From an uncultured Bacteroidota bacterium (GTDB lineage: Bacteria > Bacteroidota > Bacteroidia > Chitinophagales > Chitinophagaceae), in contig CAIPJS010000020.1 in assembly GCA_903865435.1 (NCBI GenBank), forward strand, positions 49,102-113,101: DNA of 64,000 bases, read 5' to 3'. Below, in pieces: positions 28,140-35,863 of this stretch. Every line of letters begins with the position of its first letter. The stretch's first letter is position 1. The position numbers were made by a program, and so were the translations under genes. A model generated the notes under the pieces. That model had not been told where the DNA came from and ran no database searches. It saw only the letters and a program-made list of their open reading frames with translations.

Positions 28140-30233
28140 TTATTGAGGATGGTAAATGCTTTCTGCATTTTTTAATACCTCATCTTTATCCAATGTCATT
28201 TTCTTTAATGTTTGTGCTTGATACATTGCTCTTTGATCGGCAAAATGTTTGGATCCTTTTACCGAACTTGCACCAAAAGTATTCACAGTTTCAATTAAAG
28301 GCAAACTACCATCTTTAGGAAAACGAACAAATCCAATATAGGCATCCCCGCTGTTCATTTTGCGTTGTGCTGTACCAAATGGTTCTGTATGCACTGCAGC
28401 CAATACATCGGGCATGCCACCTTGTGGCCAGTTTTCATCGCCTCTTACCAAACGTTGCACCTCTCCTAAAGTAACATCTAAGCGTTGGTAATTTTTCATT
28501 AAGAAATTATAAATGTATTTATAAGTTTCAACTGCTTGGGCTGTACTTAGCTTCTCTTCTTTTTCTTTGCCCATAATTTTTGGAATTTGATAATAAGCCA
28601 AATTATAAATGAGTGCGCCATTGCTTTCGGCTATTGCATTGTGGTCCCATTTTTTTAAACTGCTAATTAATGGAGCATATTGTGGGTATTTATTTTCATC
28701 CAAAATAAATAAAGTATCTGCTGTAAATCCATAAGGGAATAAAATCTTAGCGGGCAGTTGACGATCAAATTTGATGCGTTTTAAATCGGCATAACTTATT
28801 TTATCCAATGGGTCAATCAAATCCTTAGCGCGACGGCTTCTGTTGTTATGTGTTAATTCATAACCATCATATCCATCAAAATTAGCTGGGTTTAAATTTT
28901 CACTTTCTGCAGTGGCTAAAAAAGGAGAATGATTGGTATTGAATAAATAACCACTTTTTGGATTGAGGTATTGTGGTAAGGCGTTTAAAGGCTTGAACTT
29001 GGTCCAAAGGGTTGCTCGGGTATTGCCAGGTAGCGTTGCATTCCAATGGTAGCTGGTATCAGGATTGCGATAGGGCATTTTGCCATTAGAGATATAAAAT
29101 ATGGTATCGCGTTTATCGGCGTATACAATATTAAACATCGGCAAATGGTTTTGTGTCAAAGCAGCTTTGAACTGTGTAAAATTTTGTGCTTTGTTCATCG
29201 CATACCATTGTTGTAAGGCACCAGCATCCATCAAAGCAGGCAAACGCAACGAAAAATATTCACCATTGGGTGTTGCTGCAGTTGGACCGTAGATAGAATT
29301 ATAAACTGTTTTATAAATAGGAAATGGAATACCCTTGATGCTTAATTTTATTTTTCTTTTTTCAAGGGTCAGCCATTCACCATCTACTTTGTATTGATTT
29401 GGATGTGTTTTATCGGTTTGTAATTGATACACATCAATTTTATCTTGCATGTTCACTGTATGCGCCCAAGCTAGATTGGGGGTAACACCATGAAAAATCA
29501 AAGGAGCGCCAGGAAACAATCCACCTAAAATATTCCAACCTTCTTCGCTTTGTAATTGTGCTTCATAAAAAGCAGTGGCCCCTTCAATAGGTTGATGCGC
29601 ATTAATCAGCAACATATTTTCACCAGAGGCAGATTTACTTGAATGCACTGCAATGGAATTGCTTCCTTCTCCTGTAAAGCCTGGCAAGGAAGGAATGGTT
29701 CCATTTAAAATTTTAGGCAATGCTTTGTCTACACCACAAAATACAGCTACTGAAAAAACAGTGGCGGATAAATATTCTTCTACCGTAATTGGAAATACAT
29801 TTTTATTGAGCACTTCATTGGGGTGTGCTTTGGCATATGCTTCTAAACCCAGTAAATAACCGCGAACCAATTTTAAAAATGCTGGATCCATTTGTTTCAT
29901 CTGCGCCATCACAGTGGCCTTGGTGTTTAATAAGCCTACTACATAATCTATAGGCGCGCCTTTTTTACCTAAATAAGTGGCCAATTTTCCTTTACCAGTA
30001 AGCATCAATGTTTGAATGGTGGTAAAATCGTCTTCGGCATGGGCCCAGGCCAAACCATAAGCCACTTCGGGATCGGTGGGTGCAAAAATATGCGGCACAC
30101 CATAAGTATCTCTGGCAATGGTAATTTTATCAGTACGAATAAGAGGTTCGTTACTTGTTTGAGCAATAGCGAATTGTTGCAATAAAATACAAATAGATAA
30201 AAGAAGAATACGCATGTAGAGATATTTAGGCAT
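28140..30233 (-). CDS. Penicillin-acylase family (S45) N-terminal nucleophile hydrolase
   Basis: 697 residues. A signal peptide is best read from the internal Met at residue 7 (30215), ending in AIAQ. The alpha part covers about 30-190 (RDTYGVPHIFA, YGLAWAHAEDDF). Autocatalytic cleavage is expected before Ser191 in GEGSNSIA, the N-terminal nucleophile of the beta chain. A GTAQRKM/GASSVKGSKHFADQ segment near the C-terminus is typical. The family hydrolyses amides such as acyl-homoserine lactones or beta-lactam side chains; the substrate is unknown. A second member lies at 35803. Confidence 0.9.
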   Translation of the reverse strand: MPKYLYMRILLLSICILLQQFAIAQTSNEPLIRTDKITIARDTYGVPHIFAPTDPEVAYGLAWAHAEDDFTTIQTLMLTGKGKLATYLGKKGAPIDYVVGLLNTKATVMAQMKQMDPAFLKLVRGYLLGLEAYAKAHPNEVLNKNVFPITVEEYLSATVFSVAVFCGVDKALPKILNGTIPSLPGFTGEGSNSIAVHSSKSASGENMLLINAHQPIEGATAFYEAQLQSEEGWNILGGLFPGAPLIFHGVTPNLAWAHTVNMQDKIDVYQLQTDKTHPNQYKVDGEWLTLEKRKIKLSIKGIPFPIYKTVYNSIYGPTAATPNGEYFSLRLPALMDAGALQQWYAMNKAQNFTQFKAALTQNHLPMFNIVYADKRDTIFYISNGKMPYRNPDTSYHWNATLPGNTRATLWTKFKPLNALPQYLNPKSGYLFNTNHSPFLATAESENLNPANFDGYDGYELTHNNRSRRAKDLIDPLDKISYADLKRIKFDRQLPAKILFPYGFTADTLFILDENKYPQYAPLISSLKKWDHNAIAESNGALIYNLAYYQIPKIMGKEKEEKLSTAQAVETYKYIYNFLMKNYQRLDVTLGEVQRLVRGDENWPQGGMPDVLAAVHTEPFGTAQRKMNSGDAYIGFVRFPKDGSLPLIETVNTFGASSVKGSKHFADQRAMYQAQTLKKMTLDKDEVLKNAESIYHPQ

Positions 30234-30307
30234 AATTATAATTTGACCGGTGTAATTTATAGAAACTATCTAAATTTGCAATAGTTTAATAATTAAAATA
30301 GATAACA

Positions 30308-30649
30308 ATGATTGAGTCCAAAAGGTTCGGCTCTAAGAAAGCGCTAATTGATATAGATGAGACCATCTGCTTTTACACAGATAAAAGAGTATATGAGCTA
30401 GCTGAGCCTAATTTTGAAAATGTAGCTAAGATTAATAAACTATACGATGAGGGTTGGCATATTACTTATTGGACTGGCAGAGGAGAAAGCTCAAAGCGCG
30501 ATTTAAGAGGCCTTACTTTAGAACAATTAAATAAATGGGGTTGTAAGTTTCATGATTTAATAACAGGCTATGACCCCAACGGAGGCCCTACTAAACCTAA
30601 TTTTGATTTAGTGATAGATGATAAAGCCAAGAGAATAGAAGAATTATAA
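30308..30649 (+). CDS. Small HAD-superfamily phosphatase-like protein
   Basis: 113 residues. HAD motif I is DIDET (D15-x-D17), motif II is the Thr in WTGRGE, and a late acidic motif is VIDDKAKR. There is no room for a full cap domain, so this is a minimal HAD like those acting on sugar phosphates or polynucleotide ends. It is alone on the plus strand, with a -7-like TAAATTTG at 30271-30278. Convergent with the TIGR02206 gene. Confidence 0.75.
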   Translation: MIESKRFGSKKALIDIDETICFYTDKRVYELAEPNFENVAKINKLYDEGWHITYWTGRGESSKRDLRGLTLEQLNKWGCKFHDLITGYDPNGGPTKPNFDLVIDDKAKRIEEL

Positions 30650-30689
30650 AATGATATTGAACTGATCTGTTTAATTACTAATACTATAC

Positions 30690-31397
30690 TTAAGCTTTAA
30701 TGGCTTGCTTGTTTTTTTTAGCGAAAGGAAGATAGAAGATCCAGAAATGAACGAAGGCAACTGCTTCTAATATTAAAATATAATAAGGCCACTCTCCAAT
30801 GACAAAGGGGTTACTCACTTCTGGTTTATGGGCCAAGTACATGTAATTCGCGCCCACACTGTAATTGACAATACCTACCCCAATGGCAACTAGTTGCGTA
30901 TAACCCAATACCCATAACCAAGATTTTGGTCGGGGTACAAAGTTCAAATGAACAATCATATAAGTAATGACTAGTAGCATGCCACCATGGTCAATAAAGT
31001 AAGCGTAAAAATTATAACCTTCCATACCCACTGTAAATTCGGGTGTAAGTAAAGAATGAATACCGCCCGCTAGCCCCCAGTAGTAAACACATTCCGCCAA
31101 CCACTGTTTGTAATTAAGTAATAAAGCGATACACATGAAATAACTTATACTACATAAGTGTACAGGTAAATTTTGTTGCAAATTCCAATAACCATTTTTA
31201 TAATTATAGTAATTCTCAAATATAAAACTGAGCATAAAAAAACCAGCAAGAAAAATATTATAATTTTTATGTTGTAATTTTTTAAAATAAAAAGGGAGTC
31301 TAACAATAACGACAATTACCAGTGTCACTAGCAGCATACATTGCCACCAAAACAAAGAGAAAGGCTCAATAAAAGCGGGTGGATGAAATTTTCCCAT
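30690..31397 (-). CDS. TIGR02206/YwaF-family integral membrane protein
   Basis: 235 residues with seven hydrophobic helices. NLPVHLCSISYFMCI near residue 78 and YYWGLAGGIHSLLTP near 107, then YFIDHGGMLL, are the characteristic conserved His-containing segments of TIGR02206 (YwaF). The function is unknown. It follows the DUF1080 gene by 58 nt on the same strand. Confidence 0.85.
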   Translation of the reverse strand: MGKFHPPAFIEPFSLFWWQCMLLVTLVIVVIVRLPFYFKKLQHKNYNIFLAGFFMLSFIFENYYNYKNGYWNLQQNLPVHLCSISYFMCIALLLNYKQWLAECVYYWGLAGGIHSLLTPEFTVGMEGYNFYAYFIDHGGMLLVITYMIVHLNFVPRPKSWLWVLGYTQLVAIGVGIVNYSVGANYMYLAHKPEVSNPFVIGEWPYYILILEAVAFVHFWIFYLPFAKKNKQAIKA

Positions 31398-31455
31398 AAA
31401 GGAATCGTTGGTTATTAAATTACAACAATTAATTTATTAAGTACACATTAGTCCC

Positions 31456-32217
31456 TTATAGATTGCGAATCCAAATATTTCTATAACTAATGGGATTGCC
31501 ATCATCACCATGATCTTGAAGCATCAATGGTAATTTAGAAGCATGTTTTTCATATTTAGGTTTGGTAACCCAATCGGTTGGTCCTAAAATGGTTACATTG
31601 TTTTGTATGAGTACTCCATTATGAATCACTGTTACGCGTGCAGGGCTTAATAAATCTCCATTCTCTTTAAACTGAGGTGCTGTAAAAACGATATCATAAG
31701 ATTGCCATTCACCTGGCTTACGACTTGCATTTACTAAAGGAACATGTTGCTTATACACGGCACCCGCTTGGCCATTTGAATAAGTAGGATTGTTATAAGA
31801 ATCTAAAACCTGGATTTCATATTTACCCATAATATAGACACCGCTGTTTCCTCTTGCTTGTCCATTGCCTTTTACTTCTGCAGGTTCTCTAAATTCAAGA
31901 TGTAATTGACAGCTTCCAAAAGCTTCTTTGGTAATTAAATCACCTGCGCCTTTTATATCTGTTACTGCACCATCTGCATCAATTTTCCAGCCAGCAGGGC
32001 TATCATCTCTTTTTTGAAAAGCGCCAAGTCCATGACCATTATATAATATAGTAGCGTCAGAAGGCGCATCTGCATTACTTAGGCCAGGTGTTACTACCGG
32101 CACATTTACCCATACTTCCAATGTGGCTGCAAGACTGTCTCTATTTACAATTTTTTGAGCACTTGCCAATTGTGCAATAACTAATAAGCAAGTCAATACC
32201 AGTATTTGTTTTTTCAT
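31456..32217 (-). CDS. Secreted DUF1080 (3-keto-disaccharide hydrolase-like) protein
   Basis: 253 residues with a signal peptide ending in ASAQ. It is a concanavalin-like beta-sandwich with LYNGHGLGAFQKRDDSPAGW, a family start usually reading LFNGKDLSGW, and the segments LHLEFREP, GNSGVYIMGKYEIQVLDS and YRNIWIRNL. Members of DUF1080 hydrolyse 3-keto-glycosides or bind carbohydrates. Its strand and position (107 nt) follow the ATP-grasp/SET gene, but a functional link is doubtful. Confidence 0.88.
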   Translation of the reverse strand: MKKQILVLTCLLVIAQLASAQKIVNRDSLAATLEVWVNVPVVTPGLSNADAPSDATILYNGHGLGAFQKRDDSPAGWKIDADGAVTDIKGAGDLITKEAFGSCQLHLEFREPAEVKGNGQARGNSGVYIMGKYEIQVLDSYNNPTYSNGQAGAVYKQHVPLVNASRKPGEWQSYDIVFTAPQFKENGDLLSPARVTVIHNGVLIQNNVTILGPTDWVTKPKYEKHASKLPLMLQDHGDDGNPISYRNIWIRNL

Positions 32218-32323
32218 AAACAGGTTTTAAAGTAAGCAATCGTTGCTATTAAGTTACGGGAAAACTTGCAAATACAGCAAAGCAAGATATAAATAGGGAA
32301 ATGGAATATAAAAACAATAAGTC

Positions 32324-33769
32324 CTAACCCATGATTTTAGCAGTGCCTTTAATTAAGCCTCTGCATTTAGGGGAGCCGCAGTTGCATTGAAAAGGTTCCA
32401 TGGTATCGTCCAAGAAGGTACCATAATCTAAAGTAAGTTCTTCGCCTTTTTTGATTTCTCTATTGATGAATAAATTCAATCCTTTATAAGTGCAATTGGC
32501 ATCGCAGTGATGATTTTGAGGAGACCATTCTTCGGGTTGCAAATCCCATAAAATATACACATCAGCACCAATGGGATAAGCATACCTTCTGAAATTTAAT
32601 TTTTCACGTTCATCCCAGTTTTCATCTACATATTGTTTACTTACAATTCTTTGTGATTTTTCTTCTCCTTTAAACAATAAAGTATTTTTAGGCAAGTCTC
32701 TATTGGCATACATGCCATATCCTGAAATGGCATTGCCCTTGATGGTAAATAATTTTTCTTTTCTGCGGTACCTAGCCATGCCTTCTATAATGATTCTTTC
32801 TAAGAATCCTCTTTGTCCAATGCCATCATGCAATAAAATATAATCGGCAGATCCTTCATAACCCGCTGCGTAAAATACAGAGCAGGTAAAATTTATTTCC
32901 AAAAAGAAAATTTCTCCTTTGTCATTCATTCTGAAATCCATTCTTCCATAACCCACTCCATTGAATGACATAAATACCTGCTCGGCAATGTTTTTTAATT
33001 GAGTAGCCAAGGCAGCATCCTTCACAGGAATGTTGGCTGTTGGATGTAATTCAGAAGTTTTTAAAGCATAGGTTTTAAAACTAAAACCTTTAGGGAAAAT
33101 ATATTCTACTGGCACAAAACTGGTACAAGTTTTTCCATCTGCATTGCCGCATACGAGTACAGTGAATTCACGGCCATCAATGTATTCTTCTACCAAGGCC
33201 GAACCAAATTCAGCTACGATGTTTTTAACTTTTACAAGTAAGTCTTCGGTATTATTTGCTTTAGAAGCATCATCTACACCCAGGCTGTCTCCAGCTTTAG
33301 CAGGCTTGACAAATAAAGGAAATTTTAAATTGCCAGGCAATTGATCCAAATCTTCTAAGGATTCAATCAATACATGCGCAGGCGTCACCACCTCTTCACA
33401 AAAAGCCAAATACTTCATGATGGTTTTGGGTGGGTCGTACAAATTGGCATTGGGTCCTGTATAAGGCAAGCCAAGTAAATCCATACTTATAATTACATCA
33501 ATAGAAGGCACTTTCCATTCTAAATAACCTTCACATAAGTTAATATAGATATCGTACTGCTTATCTTTCAATTCTTTTAATTGCTGGTAAGTACTGAGCT
33601 TATTTAAAAACACATGATCAAAATGTGCTTCTGGCATCAATGCGGATAGGTCTCGCTTAGGATCGTAATATTGATAGTCTACACCAGAAGTAGAATAGTC
33701 TGGTTGAAGTACACAAATTTTTAAATCTTTAAAACTTTCAGGATGATTTAATTGGGGAAGGGCGCGCAT
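32324..33769 (-). CDS. ATP-grasp ligase fused to a SET-domain methyltransferase
   Basis: 481 residues from the ATG at 33769, 4 nt after the upstream stop; an ATG at 33802 would add 11 residues and overlap the upstream gene by 29 nt. Residues about 15-330 are a D-Ala-D-Ala-ligase-like ATP-grasp: NLCEGYLEW, FVKPAKAGDSLGV (nucleotide lysine), VEEYIDGREFTV, and metal ligands E291 and N293 in LEINFTC. Residues about 340-470 are a SET domain with the AdoMet motif GYGMYA, NHHCDANC (419-426), GEELTLDYG (ending at Tyr449) and a post-SET zinc motif C462-x-C464-x4-C469. The fusion would link an amino acid or peptide bond-forming enzyme to a lysine methyltransferase; the product is unknown. Confidence 0.88.
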   Translation of the reverse strand: MRALPQLNHPESFKDLKICVLQPDYSTSGVDYQYYDPKRDLSALMPEAHFDHVFLNKLSTYQQLKELKDKQYDIYINLCEGYLEWKVPSIDVIISMDLLGLPYTGPNANLYDPPKTIMKYLAFCEEVVTPAHVLIESLEDLDQLPGNLKFPLFVKPAKAGDSLGVDDASKANNTEDLLVKVKNIVAEFGSALVEEYIDGREFTVLVCGNADGKTCTSFVPVEYIFPKGFSFKTYALKTSELHPTANIPVKDAALATQLKNIAEQVFMSFNGVGYGRMDFRMNDKGEIFFLEINFTCSVFYAAGYEGSADYILLHDGIGQRGFLERIIIEGMARYRRKEKLFTIKGNAISGYGMYANRDLPKNTLLFKGEEKSQRIVSKQYVDENWDEREKLNFRRYAYPIGADVYILWDLQPEEWSPQNHHCDANCTYKGLNLFINREIKKGEELTLDYGTFLDDTMEPFQCNCGSPKCRGLIKGTAKIMG

Positions 33770-33773
33770 AATT

Positions 33774-34892
33774 TTATTTTTTTCTTCTTGCAAATGCGTC
33801 ATTAATAATATGTACGACTAGTTCTGTAAAACTTTGATTGGCATATCTTAAAATGGCACCAATAGAGGTAAAATCTTCATCCTCGCTGATGCCACATTGT
33901 GCATTTACTTCTAAAACATAGGGCACCCCTGTTTTATGATCAATACGCACATCCACTCTTGTATAACCTGTACCATTGACTGCTGCATAGGCATCCCAAG
34001 AAATTTTTTGAACGGCCATTTGAACGGCAGCGTCACCTAACTGGTATTGATAAAAACTTTCATCTTCGGGCATGGGCGTTTCTTCTTCATAGATTTCCCA
34101 TAATCTATCAAAGGATAAAAATTTTTCTTTTTCAGGAAGGGAGGCGTGAAAAACTCTTTCAATAGGCGGATAAATTTTTGCATATTCTGGATGCGTATGA
34201 CTTCCAACAATCATCACTGTATATTCTGGGCCTTCAATAAAAGCTTCTGCTAAGATGCCATCTGATGCTAGGTTCCAGCCTCTGTAGCCTTCAAACATTT
34301 TAGCCAATTGCACTTTTAATTCCGAGGGGGTCTCGACAACATTCTTTACACCAACGCCTAAACTACCACCAGAAACTGCTGGCTTCACAATTATAGGACT
34401 GCCTAAATTTTCAATCACCTCATGTACATTTACATCATTGCTTCTTATGGATTCCCATTTTGGCGTAGCTACCCCTGCCGTATCAAAAGCTTCTTTCATT
34501 GGTATTTTAGAAGTAGTGATCTCATAAAAATAATCGTCAGCTCCCGTATATACCAATTGCTTTGCATCTAATGCTTTAATAACCGATACGCCAGGTGCCC
34601 CATTGATTTCATCTCCGTCACATAAATTTAAAACTACTGGGAAGTAAATTCCCTTTTCTCTTTCATGTGCAATTTCTTGTACAATAGTTTTGTAAGTTTC
34701 TAAAGAAACGGGTTGCCATTTCCAAGGCAATGCCAGCTCTTCAAAAACGCGCGTATATTCTTCTATACTTTGCGTAAAGTCGTAATAGTAGGCCAAATTG
34801 GGATCTGGATTGTCCAAGGCTGGGGCAAGCACCCACACTTTCAAATGTCCTACTGGAACAAAAGGGTAAAATAAGTTACGAATTGATGTCAA
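33774..34892 (-). CDS. D-Ala-D-Ala-ligase-like ATP-grasp enzyme
   Basis: 372 residues. It contains NLCDGDEINGAPG (89-101), the nucleotide-binding loop IIVKPAVSGGSLGVGV (167-182), AEAFIEGPEYTV, and the metal site with D314 in TRVDVRID, E328 and N330 in LEVNAQCG. It is a carboxylate-amine ligase of the Ddl-like branch but lacks the usual Ddl N-terminal serine motif, so it is probably not the cell-wall Ddl. It is followed at once by a second ATP-grasp gene fused to SET. A 44-bp region with GTTAGTAT/ATACTAAC arms lies just upstream of its start. Confidence 0.87.
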   Translation of the reverse strand: MTSIRNLFYPFVPVGHLKVWVLAPALDNPDPNLAYYYDFTQSIEEYTRVFEELALPWKWQPVSLETYKTIVQEIAHEREKGIYFPVVLNLCDGDEINGAPGVSVIKALDAKQLVYTGADDYFYEITTSKIPMKEAFDTAGVATPKWESIRSNDVNVHEVIENLGSPIIVKPAVSGGSLGVGVKNVVETPSELKVQLAKMFEGYRGWNLASDGILAEAFIEGPEYTVMIVGSHTHPEYAKIYPPIERVFHASLPEKEKFLSFDRLWEIYEEETPMPEDESFYQYQLGDAAVQMAVQKISWDAYAAVNGTGYTRVDVRIDHKTGVPYVLEVNAQCGISEDEDFTSIGAILRYANQSFTELVVHIINDAFARRKK

Positions 34893-34906
34893 CGCTATGC
34901 AAAAGG

Positions 34907-34950
34907 GTTAGTATAATATTCAATGAAGTTATAAAATATATAATACTAAC
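34907..34950. repeat. Inverted repeat GTTAGTAT/ATACTAAC upstream of the ATP-grasp operon
   Basis: Arms of 8 bp at 34907-34914 and 34943-34950 with a 28-nt spacer, 15 nt upstream of the ligase start. AT-rich extension of both arms is partly complementary. Candidate operator or 5'-leader hairpin for the two-gene ATP-grasp/SET operon. Confidence 0.35.
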
Positions 34951-35099
34951 AAATAATAATAGGGATAAATTTAATAACTGCTTGTTTCTATGGATAAGTA
35001 TAACCCAACTCTAAATTAGAAAATACATGAATGGGGTCAATCGCAATGGTTTTAATTGCCATTTATAAAAGATACTTGTTTGTTTATCAATAGGTTATA

Positions 35100-35143
35100 A
35101 AAATATTGTTTTATTGCATTATCAATCATTCAAACAATATTTT
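35100..35143 (+). repeat. 12-bp perfect inverted repeat enclosing the LuxR-type regulator's translation start region
   Basis: AAAATATTGTTT at 35100-35111 and its exact reverse complement at 35132-35143 are separated by 20 nt, and the right arm ends directly before the ATG at 35144. As RNA it would fold the ribosome-binding region into a stem; as DNA it could be an autoregulatory operator. Confidence 0.5.
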
Positions 35144-35863
35144 ATGCAAAGTCAAGTTATTATATGTGATCAACAAACCATCTATGCAATGGGTTGTAGT
35201 TTACTTATTAAGGACAATCCAATGTTATTAGGGTATCATATCATTCAGGGCTTAAAAGAATTAGATGGTTTTATGAACAAAGATAAAAGTCAACAAGCCT
35301 TACCATTGATTTTGGTAGCAGACAGTGCTTTATTTGACTATGGTCATTCAGCAGAGATGGCTCAAATAGCTTCTCTCAAAAAAAGAATGTCAATTATGGT
35401 GGTATTTAATGAACAGGACGATACCCATTTGTATCAATTGATTGATAGTGGAGTAACTGTTATTGTTTCCAGAAATGTAAGCAATAAAGAATGGTCCAAG
35501 GCTTTAGAAATGGCCAGATTGAATAAAATATATTTCTGCAATAAAATTGCGGATAAAGTTTTTGGCATGGTCAATCATATGGAAAAAATTAGATTGACCG
35601 AAAAAGTACACCAACTACATACCTATGATAAATATATCTTATTGCGTATTTGTGAAGAGGCATCTAGTAAACAAATAGCTTATGAAGTTGGACACAGCAA
35701 AAGAACCATCGAAGGACATCGAACCAAGATGATGCAAAAATTAGAAGTCAAAAATTTAGCTGGCTTGGTCAAAGTGGCCTTCATGAGTAAGCTTTATGAT
35801 CATTATCTAGTTAATCCAGGATTGTATGATATTACGGCATGTGCTAAAACATCGTCTTTGTAA
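35144..35863 (+). CDS. LuxR/FixJ-type regulator with a degenerate receiver-like N-domain
   Basis: 239 residues from the ATG at 35144; a frame from TTG at 35114 adds ten residues but runs through the inverted repeat. The C-terminal helix-turn-helix (about 165-220) shows SSKQIAYEVGHSKRTIEGHRTKMMQKL, the LuxR/NarL signature. The N-terminal half resembles a receiver fold, with LILVADSALFD where the phospho-Asp would be, but the acidic pocket is poor. The last 20 codons overlap the convergent acylase gene antisense. Monocistronic. Regulated genes are unknown. Confidence 0.8.
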   Translation: MQSQVIICDQQTIYAMGCSLLIKDNPMLLGYHIIQGLKELDGFMNKDKSQQALPLILVADSALFDYGHSAEMAQIASLKKRMSIMVVFNEQDDTHLYQLIDSGVTVIVSRNVSNKEWSKALEMARLNKIYFCNKIADKVFGMVNHMEKIRLTEKVHQLHTYDKYILLRICEEASSKQIAYEVGHSKRTIEGHRTKMMQKLEVKNLAGLVKVAFMSKLYDHYLVNPGLYDITACAKTSSL

